Notes under the pieces: model-generated
Seen by the model: only the letters and a program-made list of their open reading frames with translations
Databases searched by the model: none
Told to the model about the DNA's origin: nothing
Position numbers and translations under genes: made by a program
In this document: positions 15,768 to 23,398 of the stretch, piece by piece
Layout of the letters: each line of letters begins with the position of its first letter
How positions within the stretch are numbered: the stretch's first letter is position 1
DNA from: Planctomycetes bacterium B3_Pla
GTDB taxonomy: Bacteria; Planctomycetota; Phycisphaerae; Sedimentisphaerales; Anaerobacaceae
Direction of reading: 5' to 3'
DNA: 64,000 bases
Assembly: GCA_005223045.1 (NCBI GenBank)
Contig: NJBM01000005.1
Span: forward strand, 186,001-250,000

Positions 15768-18650
15768 CTACCAGTCGAACGGTTTCTGCCAGGCTTGCTT
15801 TAGTGAAGCAATACTGCACTCGATAGCGATTCGGCCGTCTTCAGTTTTTATAACGAGAAATTTTTCTTCCGTGACCTTGCCGATCTGGCCGAACGGCACA
15901 TTCAGCATCAGCCTGGCAAAGGCATCGTAGTGCTCCGGCTCAACTTCCACGATGTAGCGGGAATTCGATTCGCTGAACAGTTGCGCATCTGTCCGGCAGC
16001 AATCCTTACTTCTCGGCAGCCCGCGCAAGTCTGCTTCTACCCCGAGTCCGCCGGCGAAGGCCATCTCTGCCAGCGCCACAGCCAGACCCCCTTCGGAGCA
16101 ATCGTGGCAGCTTACTGCGAGGCCGTCGGCTATCGCGGCAGAAATCCTCTTCGCGATTTTGGGCGCCGTATCGAGGTCCAGTCTCGGAACGTTGGCCCCG
16201 AGGTGGCCGTTGATCTTGTAGTAGTGAGAGCCTCCAAGCTCATTCTTCGTTTCGCCGACCACAAACAGCAGGTTGGAAGCTCTCTTGGCGTCCATCGTCA
16301 CACATTTGTTAATATCTTCGACTATCGACATTGCGCTTATCAGGAGCGTCGATGGGATAGATATTTGTGTCCCATCTTCGCACTCGAACTCATTGTTGAG
16401 CGAATCCTTGCCGGATATGAAAGGCGCCTCGAAAGCCATCGCGCCGTCGTAGCAGGCCTGGGCCGCCCGCACCAATGGGCCGAGTGTTTCGGGCTTGGTG
16501 CAGTCTCCCCAGCAGAAGTTGTCCAGCAACGCAATTCTGTCGGCCCGGCCGCCAACACAGATCAGGTTCCGGATTGCCTCGTCGATTCCGGCAAGGGCCA
16601 TCCAGTACGGATCGATGTCGCCGTACAGCGGATTCATGCCGCAGCTAATGGCCAGGCCCTTGTCCGAGTTGAGCTTAGGCTGTATCACCGCCGCGTCGCT
16701 GGGGCCGTCATTGCTGATGCCGGTCAGCGGCTTGATTACCGAACCTCCCTGGACCTCGTGGTCGTACTGGCGGATCACCCATTCCTTGCCGGCGACATTG
16801 TAAGACGACAGGATTTGCCGAAGTTCATCGTTGTAGTTGTCCTTTTCGCCTATGTTCGGCTCGGAGAGCCTGGGACTTTTCCAGACAGCCTCGCGCGAAT
16901 ACTTGGGCACGCCATCGTGCAGGAACTCCATGTCCAACTCGCCGACCTGCCGGCCGTTGTATCGCAACTTCAGTTTCTTATCGTCTGTGAATCTGCCTAC
17001 GACCGTGGACTCGACGTTTTCATCGTCGAAGATTTTCGTTATGGCCTCCAGATTCTCCGGCTTGACGGCCAGGACCATCCTCTCCTGTGCTTCACTGATC
17101 CAGATTTCCGTATAGTTTAGCCCGGCGTATTTTAGCGGGGCTTTTTCCAGATCAATCTCTGCTCCAAGCTCCTCACCCATTTCTCCTGCGGCGCTGCTCA
17201 ATCCGCCGGCTCCACAATCGGTGATTGCCTCATAAAGGCCGGCCTCGTTTGCCTGGACCAGTACATCCAACATTTTCTTTTCCGTTATCGGATTGCCGAT
17301 TTGCACGGCGTGCGAAAAGATGGTCTCGTGCTCGTGCGTCATCTGGCCACTTGAGAACGTGGCCCCATGTATCCCGTCTCGGCCTATGCGACCGCCGACC
17401 ATGACAATCAGGTTTCCGCTTTGTGGATTCTTAAAGCATTTGTTCCTATCCATCACGCCGATGTTGCCGCAATAGACCAGCGGATTGGCCAAGTATCTAT
17501 CGTCGAAGTAAATCGCACCGTTTACGGTTGGGATTCCCATTCTGTTGCCGTAGTCGCGAACGCCCGCGACAACGCCCTTCATGATCCTACGCGGATGGAG
17601 GATTCCTTTGGGAATGTCCTCGAGTTTCTTATCAGGCTCACCGAAGCAGAAAATGTCTGTATTGGCAATAGGCCTGGCACCCAGGCCGGTTCCCATCGGA
17701 TCGCGAATCACGCCGCCGATGCCGGTGGCCGATCCGCCGTAGGGATCCAGCGCCGACGGATGGTTGTGAGTTTCGACTTTGAAACAGATTGCCGAATCCT
17801 CGTCAAATTCGACCACTCCGGCGTTGTCGGCAAAGACAGATATGCACCAGTCCTTATCGAGTTGTTTAGTGGCCTTGAAGACGGTATCCTTCAGGACGTC
17901 GTCAAAGTGTATTTGTTGGCCGTCCAATGTCATATCAACGGAGCTTTTTAGAGTCTTATGCACGCAGTGCTCGCTCCATGTCTGGGCCAGCGTCTCCAGC
18001 TCAATATCCGTAGGTTCTCTGCAGATTTTCTGAAAATAGTTCTGAATCGTCTTCATCTCGACCAGATTCAGGAACAGGTCTTTTTCTTTGCTCAATGCGA
18101 CGAGGTCGTCGTCACCAAGATCGCATATCGGCCAGCGAACCACCTCCAGCTCATAAGGCTCAAGGTGAGGACTTGGTGGTTCCGCTTCGTTGCCTACGAC
18201 ACAATCTTCAATGCAGTCGTTTGCCAGGATTCTTTTTGCGATGACATCTATCTGGCTCTGAGATATCTCGCCCAGCAGGACATACTTTCGGGCCGTTCGG
18301 ACGTGATCGGCCTTTACTCCCATGTCTGCGACCGCCGCCATTACGGACTCGGCTACCGGGTCGGTAACGCCGCTCTTGAGGTGTACTTCTATCAGCGTCA
18401 CCTTCGCCAGACCGGCTGGCGCACTGCTTCTGCCTATATAATACTCTTCGCAGACCGGGTCGGTCAGAAGCTCCCTTGCCACACGCTCGGCGAAATCCTT
18501 GTCGAAATCGGCTTCTATAAGAAAGACTTTGGCCGACTGGACCGCCTGGACCATGCTCAATCCCAGTTCGCTGATATCTTCCAGTACGCTCTGGGCGTGA
18601 ACGTCGGGAAAGCCCGCTCGACTAAAAACCTCAAAACGCCATTGGCTCAC
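15768..18650 (-). CDS. purL: Phosphoribosylformylglycinamidine synthase, PurS-PurS-PurL fusion
   Basis: 960 residues from a GTG at 18650, chosen because AAGGAGAGG precedes it by about 10 nt; the longer open frame to 18821 adds unrelated sequence. Two PurS-like modules open the protein, about residues 1-75 (RFEVFSRAGFPD to EEYYIG) and 83-160 (TLIEVHLKSGVTDP to IEDCVVG). The synthetase follows, with the FGAM-synthase signature HCVHKTLKS, the ATP-binding ETHNHPSALDPYGGSATG, DCGAGGLSSA and a second AIRS-like half ending in DCSEGGLAVALAEMA. In Bacillus PurS is a separate protein; in gamma-proteobacterial large PurL the N-terminus is a fused PurS-like pseudodimer. Here that N-terminal half is fused while PurQ is still separate. 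Catalyses FGAR + ATP + NH3 to FGAM. Confidence 0.93.
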   Translation of the reverse strand: MSQWRFEVFSRAGFPDVHAQSVLEDISELGLSMVQAVQSAKVFLIEADFDKDFAERVARELLTDPVCEEYYIGRSSAPAGLAKVTLIEVHLKSGVTDPVAESVMAAVADMGVKADHVRTARKYVLLGEISQSQIDVIAKRILANDCIEDCVVGNEAEPPSPHLEPYELEVVRWPICDLGDDDLVALSKEKDLFLNLVEMKTIQNYFQKICREPTDIELETLAQTWSEHCVHKTLKSSVDMTLDGQQIHFDDVLKDTVFKATKQLDKDWCISVFADNAGVVEFDEDSAICFKVETHNHPSALDPYGGSATGIGGVIRDPMGTGLGARPIANTDIFCFGEPDKKLEDIPKGILHPRRIMKGVVAGVRDYGNRMGIPTVNGAIYFDDRYLANPLVYCGNIGVMDRNKCFKNPQSGNLIVMVGGRIGRDGIHGATFSSGQMTHEHETIFSHAVQIGNPITEKKMLDVLVQANEAGLYEAITDCGAGGLSSAAGEMGEELGAEIDLEKAPLKYAGLNYTEIWISEAQERMVLAVKPENLEAITKIFDDENVESTVVGRFTDDKKLKLRYNGRQVGELDMEFLHDGVPKYSREAVWKSPRLSEPNIGEKDNYNDELRQILSSYNVAGKEWVIRQYDHEVQGGSVIKPLTGISNDGPSDAAVIQPKLNSDKGLAISCGMNPLYGDIDPYWMALAGIDEAIRNLICVGGRADRIALLDNFCWGDCTKPETLGPLVRAAQACYDGAMAFEAPFISGKDSLNNEFECEDGTQISIPSTLLISAMSIVEDINKCVTMDAKRASNLLFVVGETKNELGGSHYYKINGHLGANVPRLDLDTAPKIAKRISAAIADGLAVSCHDCSEGGLAVALAEMAFAGGLGVEADLRGLPRSKDCCRTDAQLFSESNSRYIVEVEPEHYDAFARLMLNVPFGQIGKVTEEKFLVIKTEDGRIAIECSIASLKQAWQKPFDW

Positions 18651-18717
18651 GATATTATTTCCTCTCCTTATTACCAGGCTCGATGAATTGGAACGCGTTA
18701 CTACGATGCGAGAGATC

Positions 18718-18918
18718 TTACACCGTTTGAAATTGCAGCGATGAAAGTTCTTCCCATGTAGCACGTGAACTAATTTTAAGAAACTCAACCCCGACAACAT
18801 GGCCTTCGCTATCGAAATCAAGGATTACGCCGGGACGCACTTCCTCTGACTCTACAACCTTACTTTCATCAAGGCGCAGATAAAGGGTGTCGCTTTCTTT
18901 ATCAACTTTAAGTCTCAT
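18718..18918 (-). CDS. DUF2283-family small protein
   Basis: 66 residues (MRLKVDKESDTLYLRLDES opening, RPGVILDFDSEGHVVGVEFL core), a good match to the DUF2283 pattern of a short beta-rich protein with a conserved DTLYL strand. The start overlaps the stop of the upstream DUF4258 gene by one base (TAATG), which implies translational coupling. Such pairs are often predicted to be toxin-antitoxin-like, with DUF2283 as the likely antitoxin, but this has not been shown for this pair. Confidence 0.75.
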   Translation of the reverse strand: MRLKVDKESDTLYLRLDESKVVESEEVRPGVILDFDSEGHVVGVEFLKISSRATWEELSSLQFQTV

Positions 18919-19172
18919 TACTCGCCTCTCAATCTTCTATCGAAAAATACTGTGATTGCCTTGTTGGGTACCACAGTAATATTGACAATGACTCTCACCC
19001 ATCGGTTTCCACGTTTTGGTATTTGTCGTAAAAAATGTCTGGTGCCATCGTCACGGTCTTCAACTTTGTCAGGCTCAGTCAGAGTGCTTGTAATGAACGA
19101 CATTGGAATCGAGCGTTCCTTTAACATAGCTTTGAAATGTCGTGTGTATTGAATCTCTGACTTTTCACGCAT
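18918..19172 (-). CDS. DUF4258-family small protein
   Basis: 84 residues. The opening IQYTRHFKAMLKERSIPMSFI, then a glutamate-aspartate turn, RHFLRQI and the closing strand VVVPNKAITVFFDRRL-like region match DUF4258, a small RelE/BrnT-like fold. It is the first gene of a two-gene unit with DUF2283. By analogy with other such pairs it would be the toxin-like partner; activity is unproven. The ~230 nt upstream (19173-19402) contains only weak overlapping frames. Confidence 0.72.
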   Translation of the reverse strand: MREKSEIQYTRHFKAMLKERSIPMSFITSTLTEPDKVEDRDDGTRHFLRQIPKRGNRWVRVIVNITVVPNKAITVFFDRRLRGE

Positions 19173-19402
19173 ACCAACAAAAGCTCATAATATATGCGAA
19201 AAGTGAACCTGAGGAGATTGAAAAGGGTGCATTTAATTGCTCCAATTGATCCACTTTTCCAAGGTCTTTTTGCCAGGGAACTGCCAGTTTTATTATTGTT
19301 ATCCAATTATACTCATCAATGAGTTTTGGTACAGTTAAATTTGGGCATTTGAGTGTTCGCTGCAAATTATTAAGCGTTAGGTTATATTTTCTACACTGTT
19401 CC

Positions 19403-20281
19403 CTAAATTAGTTCCTTCCTTTTTATTTTGTATTTTATCATTGCGGCACGTTTATCTCTTGCCCTCTGCAGCAGATTCTCGATTTCTTTTTTATTTTGGC
19501 TTTTGATTGCTTTTTTTAGCTTCTTCAGTTCGGCTATGATTTTATCGATGCTCCCGGCGGTGTTGTTTGCATTCGTCAGCAGCACATCGGCCCAGATATT
19601 GGCCGGACCTGATGCAATTCTCGATGTGTCTATGAAGCCCTTGCCGGCAAATTTCAAATCTTCGCTGCTGTTGGCGTTTGTCAATGCTACTGCCGTTACA
19701 TGCGGCAGGTGGCTTGCATTTGCAAAAATTCTGTCGTGTTCGGCGGGCGTCATTGTTTTGAGCAGGCAGCCAAGTTCCGACCAGAACTCCTTCAGGGTTC
19801 GCACGGCTTGCCGGTTGCTCTTTTCCGTCGTCGTCAAGATGCACATTGCCCGATCGAACAAATCATCTCTCGCAAATTCTACGCTTCTTTGTTCTGAGCC
19901 TGCAATTGGGTGCGATCCGACGTAGTGAACCGTCTCCGGCAGCTTCCCGGCGGCCCAGCGATGCGGCATAACCTTGGTCGAGCCGACGTCGGTAACAATG
20001 CAGCCGCTCGGCAGTGCATCGGCGATTTCGCTAAAGATTGCCTCGAACGTACATATAGGCGTGGCCAGAATGACAAGATCCGCATTTGACACGCTTGATT
20101 TGAGACTATCAACAACCTCGGTTGCCACGGCTAATTGTCTTGCCTTAGCGCGAGTGGAGGGCCTATGCGTATAACCTACGACTTTTGCCCTTGCAAAAGA
20201 GCGCAAAGCGGACAATGAAATCGAGCCGCCCAGAAGCCCCAGTCCAACAATGGTTATTTGCTTTAAGTTTCTCACATTCAA
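19403..20281 (-). CDS. tyrA: Prephenate dehydrogenase
   Basis: 292 residues. NAD-dependent oxidative decarboxylation of prephenate to 4-hydroxyphenylpyruvate in tyrosine synthesis. The N-terminal dinucleotide motif is GLGLLGG (13-19); VTDVGSTK and the histidine-bearing VGSHPIAGSE follow, the latter holding the catalytic histidine. The C-terminal helical dimerisation domain is complete, with a lysine-rich tail. The start is a TTG at 20281 without a clear Shine-Dalgarno; the GTG six bases inside is an alternative. Divergent from accA. Confidence 0.9.
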   Translation of the reverse strand: MNVRNLKQITIVGLGLLGGSISLSALRSFARAKVVGYTHRPSTRAKARQLAVATEVVDSLKSSVSNADLVILATPICTFEAIFSEIADALPSGCIVTDVGSTKVMPHRWAAGKLPETVHYVGSHPIAGSEQRSVEFARDDLFDRAMCILTTTEKSNRQAVRTLKEFWSELGCLLKTMTPAEHDRIFANASHLPHVTAVALTNANSSEDLKFAGKGFIDTSRIASGPANIWADVLLTNANNTAGSIDKIIAELKKLKKAIKSQNKKEIENLLQRARDKRAAMIKYKIKRKELI

Positions 20282-20439
20282 GGAGTTATAGAAATAATGT
20301 TCAGGGTGAAGTCTACTAAAAAGTACTGTACCGCTCCTCGGATGTCAATTTTTTTCTTTGATTTGTGCCACTAAAATGTTACTATTTGCTCATTCAGAGA
20401 AAACTCGCCTCGATGGCGATACGTTCTCGTGATGTTCTC

Positions 20440-21543
20440 ATGGCAAAACGAAATAATAAAATAAGTAAGATGCCGGACAACAATAATCTCAGCAACGGCG
20501 ACCACCTCGAATTCGAGGAGAAAGTAGCTGATCTTGATCGCCAAATGGGTGAGCTGCGCAAGCTCAGTTCGGTCAAAGGCATTGACTACTCCGCTGAGAT
20601 CCGCAAGCTTCGGCAGCAGCAGGTCGCCGAACTTAAACGAGTCTATTCAAGTCTCACTGCCTGGCAAACCGTCCAGGTTGCGCGTCATCCCAAAAGGCCG
20701 CTTCTCTCGGACTATCTGAGCCTGATGGTAAAGGATTTTCGCGAATTGCACGGAGACAGATGCTTCGGCGACGACCGAGCAATCATAACGGGTTTCGGCC
20801 ATATCGGCAGAGAGAGAGTGCTGGTTATCGGGCAAGACAAGGGCAAGAACACAAAACAGAAGATTGCCTGCAATTTCGGATGTCCCAATCCCGAGGGTTA
20901 TCGCAAGGCGTTGGCAAAGATGAAATTTGCCGAGAAGTTCGGCATTCCCATCGTTACGCTCATCGACACGCCCGGCGCCTATCCGGGCATAGGCGCTGAA
21001 GAGCGAGGCCAGGCGCAGGCAATAGCGACGAACCTATTTGAGATGTCCAGGCTGAGAGTGCCGGTGATTTGTATTGTAATCGGAGAAGGCGGCTCCGGCG
21101 GTGCGCTCGGCATAGGTGTAGGCGACAGACTGGCAATGCTTGAATTCGCATATTATTCCGTGATATCCCCGGAAGGCTGTGCCGCAATTCTGTGGCGCGA
21201 CGGCTCACAAGCCCCCAAAGCCGCTGAGGCGCTCGGATTGACGAGCAAGGACCTGCATAAGCTCGGACTGGTTGATGCAGTTATCTCCGAACCGCTCGGA
21301 GGCGCGCATCGCAACCATCACGATACCGTTTATAACGTCGAGAGGTACATTGTCAAAGGACTGCGGGATCTAAAGCGCACTAAGATCGATAAACTGCTCG
21401 AGAACAGGTACGACAAACTGCGTTCGATTGGCGTCAGTGATTCAGAGAAGTTACGCCGCAAGACTAAAGCCGCCAAAGAAAGGGTAAAGACGGCGCTTGA
21501 AAAAATTCCCACCAGGCCAAAACGAGTCCCCGCCAAAGTCTAA
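20440..21543 (+). CDS. accA: Acetyl-CoA carboxylase carboxyltransferase subunit alpha
   Basis: About 367 residues from the ATG at 20440 (MAKRNNKISKMPDN); upstream in-frame starts to 20365 give implausible N-terminal sequence, and the ATG at 20470 is also possible. Transfers CO2 from carboxybiotin to acetyl-CoA with AccD, the first step of fatty acid synthesis. Recognised by LEFEEKVADLDRQM, DRAIITGFGHIGRERVLVIG, TPGAYPGIGAEERGQAQAIA, GEGGSGGALGIGVGD and YYSVISPEGCAAILW. The C-terminal ~40 residues are a basic lysine/arginine-rich tail not found in E. coli AccA. accD is not in the window. Confidence 0.95.
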   Translation: MAKRNNKISKMPDNNNLSNGDHLEFEEKVADLDRQMGELRKLSSVKGIDYSAEIRKLRQQQVAELKRVYSSLTAWQTVQVARHPKRPLLSDYLSLMVKDFRELHGDRCFGDDRAIITGFGHIGRERVLVIGQDKGKNTKQKIACNFGCPNPEGYRKALAKMKFAEKFGIPIVTLIDTPGAYPGIGAEERGQAQAIATNLFEMSRLRVPVICIVIGEGGSGGALGIGVGDRLAMLEFAYYSVISPEGCAAILWRDGSQAPKAAEALGLTSKDLHKLGLVDAVISEPLGGAHRNHHDTVYNVERYIVKGLRDLKRTKIDKLLENRYDKLRSIGVSDSEKLRRKTKAAKERVKTALEKIPTRPKRVPAKV

Positions 21544-21554
21544 TGTACTTATTA

Positions 21555-21600
21555 TAGGGCAGACATCCCTGCCCACCCTACAGATAATCTGTCGTAGGTT
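21555..21600. repeat. Short nested palindromes between convergent accA and rpiB
   Basis: TAGGG (21555-21559) and CCCTA (21576-21580) enclose GGGCAG-ACATCC-CTGCCC (21557-21574). Directly after comes CCTAC-AGATAATCTGTC-GTAGG with an inner CAGAT-A-ATCTG. The two stem-loops sit between the stop codons of converging genes, where they could stall polymerase, but no T-run follows, so they are listed as a repeat and not a terminator. Confidence 0.5.
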
Positions 21601-22066
21601 AGCCGTTCTTGACTTCTTGCGGATCCTGGCCTTTTTCTATGACCTCTATTTTTCTTACTCTCCGCTCGTGTCTGCCGCCGCTGAATTCGGTGCTGAGCCA
21701 GACTTCAACCATTTTTCGCAGCAATACCGCCCCGATTTGATCGGCCGACAAGCACAGGACATTTGCATCGTTGTGGTCACGTGAGATCTGAGCACTAAGC
21801 TCATCATGGCACAGGGCCGCTCTAATTCCCCGGACTTTGTTCGCCGCCATGCTCATTCCGATGCCGGTTGCACAGGCCAGGATTGCCACGTCTGCCTGCT
21901 TGTTCGACACTGCTGTTGCCGCCAGATAGGCCAGGTCGGGGTAATCGACCGGATTGTTGTCGTCGGTACCGACATCAATGCACTCGTGACCCAGCTCAGT
22001 GGCTATTGCTTTGACTTGCTGCTTGGCTTCGAAGCCGCGGTGATCGCTTCCAATTGCTATTTTCAT
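21599..22066 (-). CDS. rpiB: Ribose-5-phosphate isomerase B
   Basis: 155 residues. Interconverts ribose 5-phosphate and ribulose 5-phosphate in the pentose phosphate pathway. The LacA/RpiB signature is clear: IGSDHRG with Asp8-His9, DYPDLA, and the catalytic cysteine Cys65 in ACATGIGMSMAANK. The start overlaps the stop of the upstream TsaC-phosphatase fusion by 4 nt (ATGA). The same gene order (tsaC-like, phosphatase, rpiB) is known from the ywl region of Bacillus. Confidence 0.95.
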   Translation of the reverse strand: MKIAIGSDHRGFEAKQQVKAIATELGHECIDVGTDDNNPVDYPDLAYLAATAVSNKQADVAILACATGIGMSMAANKVRGIRAALCHDELSAQISRDHNDANVLCLSADQIGAVLLRKMVEVWLSTEFSGGRHERRVRKIEVIEKGQDPQEVKNG

Positions 22067-23184
22067 ATCCCAAGTTCGTCCATTCTATCTTTCACGGCTC
22101 TGTTTATCACCCGCAGGCAGCTATCGTAATACTCTTGCGGATGCCCCATCGGATCAGGAATCCCCTTGGCAGCCGCTAACAATAAACACTTATTCGCGGC
22201 GTTTGGCTCAAGAGCAACGACTCTGTTCAGATGCATTTGCTCCATTGCAAATATAAAGTCACTCTCTTCGATCAGCTCTCTGGACAATGATTTGTTCCTG
22301 TGAGCTGTTATATCTACTCCCTCGACTGCACATGCCTTTACCGCCTCAACACTTGCGGGAAAACCTGCCGAGGCCATGATACCAGCCGAACTAACCTTAT
22401 AACCTATGGTGCCCAGGGCGTCAACATCACACCGCAATTTTTCTGCCAAATATTTTCGACATATTCCCTCAGCCATTGGACTTCGGCACGTGTTGCCCGT
22501 GCAGACAAACAAGAACCTCACCTGTGACAACGTTTGCAACTGCTCCAGAAAATATACGCCGGGCCGCAACATCTCGATACCTCTTTTGCCTATCTTAACG
22601 ACCGTACTGCTTTCCTGGTGGTTGCATGGTCCCGCGTCGAGAAGCAATTCGATCTGATCCGAGAACTGGGCGAGAACCTGCGAGGCGTCCACTGCGGGCG
22701 GTTTGCCCGTAATGTTAGCGCTCGGCGCCACCACCGGATTGCCGGTTTGCCGCAACAGCTCAGCAGCTATTACGTTGTCCGGGCAGCGAACACCTATGGA
22801 ATTATCTTTGTATAGGTTCTCAAAAACGTCTTTTTCGAGGTTCTCGTGCTGTGTCTCAACGTCATCCTCATCCAATTCAAAGACTATTGTCAAAGGGCCG
22901 GGCCAGGTGCTTCTTATCAGTTTTAGAGCGTTGAGTCCGATGGTCGGTACGTATCTGCCGATGCTGCCCGTCCGGGCTATATGTAGTGTGTAGTGCTTGC
23001 CGGCTGTCCTGCCTTTGAGATTATCCAACCTGGCTAAGGAGTCACAATTGACTCGGCAGGCAATTCCATAGACGGTCTCGGTTGGAAACGCCACAAGCCC
23101 GCCGGCGTCAACTACCGCTGCGGCCTCTTTGATTGCCGCCGGGTCGATGTCTGCGGCGTCAAGTTTCACGACTTTTGTTTTCAT
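22063..23184 (-). CDS. Fusion of TsaC/Sua5-type threonylcarbamoyl-AMP synthase and LMW-type (arginine?) phosphatase
   Basis: 373 residues. Residues 1-215 are a YrdC/Sua5 domain: VAFPTETVYG (31-40), LKGR (57-60), STWPGPLTIVF and APSANITGKP, which makes threonylcarbamoyl-AMP for the tRNA t6A modification. Residues 222-373 are a low-molecular-weight phosphatase: the P-loop runs from Cys228 to Arg234 (CTGNTCRS) and the general acid is in IPDPMGHPQEYY. Standard tyrosine phosphatases have Ile at the fifth P-loop position; Thr232 here matches Bacillus YwlE, where the threonine gives selectivity for phosphoarginine. The two domains are separate neighbouring genes in Bacillus. No frameshift or stop separates them. 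The GTG/ATG N-terminus (MKTKVVKLDAADID) is conventional. Confidence 0.9.
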   Translation of the reverse strand: MKTKVVKLDAADIDPAAIKEAAAVVDAGGLVAFPTETVYGIACRVNCDSLARLDNLKGRTAGKHYTLHIARTGSIGRYVPTIGLNALKLIRSTWPGPLTIVFELDEDDVETQHENLEKDVFENLYKDNSIGVRCPDNVIAAELLRQTGNPVVAPSANITGKPPAVDASQVLAQFSDQIELLLDAGPCNHQESSTVVKIGKRGIEMLRPGVYFLEQLQTLSQVRFLFVCTGNTCRSPMAEGICRKYLAEKLRCDVDALGTIGYKVSSAGIMASAGFPASVEAVKACAVEGVDITAHRNKSLSRELIEESDFIFAMEQMHLNRVVALEPNAANKCLLLAAAKGIPDPMGHPQEYYDSCLRVINRAVKDRMDELGI

Positions 23185-23289
23185 AGGCCCCCTGAAGATA
23201 CATCAGGTCAATCGAGATGGCAAGGTTTTATCCCCCGAGCACGGTGATCGATTGTCCCGGCCTGACAATCAATTCTGTCAGACCAGACT

Positions 23290-23325
23290 AAAAAGGGCCC
23301 GTACCGAATTGCCCGGTACAGGCCC
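23290..23325 (-). terminator. Rho-independent terminator of the LamG gene
   Basis: On the minus strand a stem of about 12 bp (arms 23314-23325 and 23295-23306, one mismatch, loop of 7 nt) is followed directly by five T (23294-23290). It lies about 75 nt beyond the stop of the LamG-like gene. Confidence 0.85.
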
Positions 23326-23398
23326 TGAATGATGCAAATCTACTGTCTCAGCGGCGCCATTGCCTGCCGCTTCGATTAGCTTTCTTTTTCAACATAAT

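Noticed and set aside
16340..17120. Long plus-strand frames opposite purL (e.g. 15930-17120)
   Set aside because: They are antisense shadows of the well-supported minus-strand purL gene and have no protein-family features.
19121..19365. Short minus-strand frames upstream of DUF4258
   Set aside because: Overlap each other in different frames, no Shine-Dalgarno, AT-rich spacer composition.
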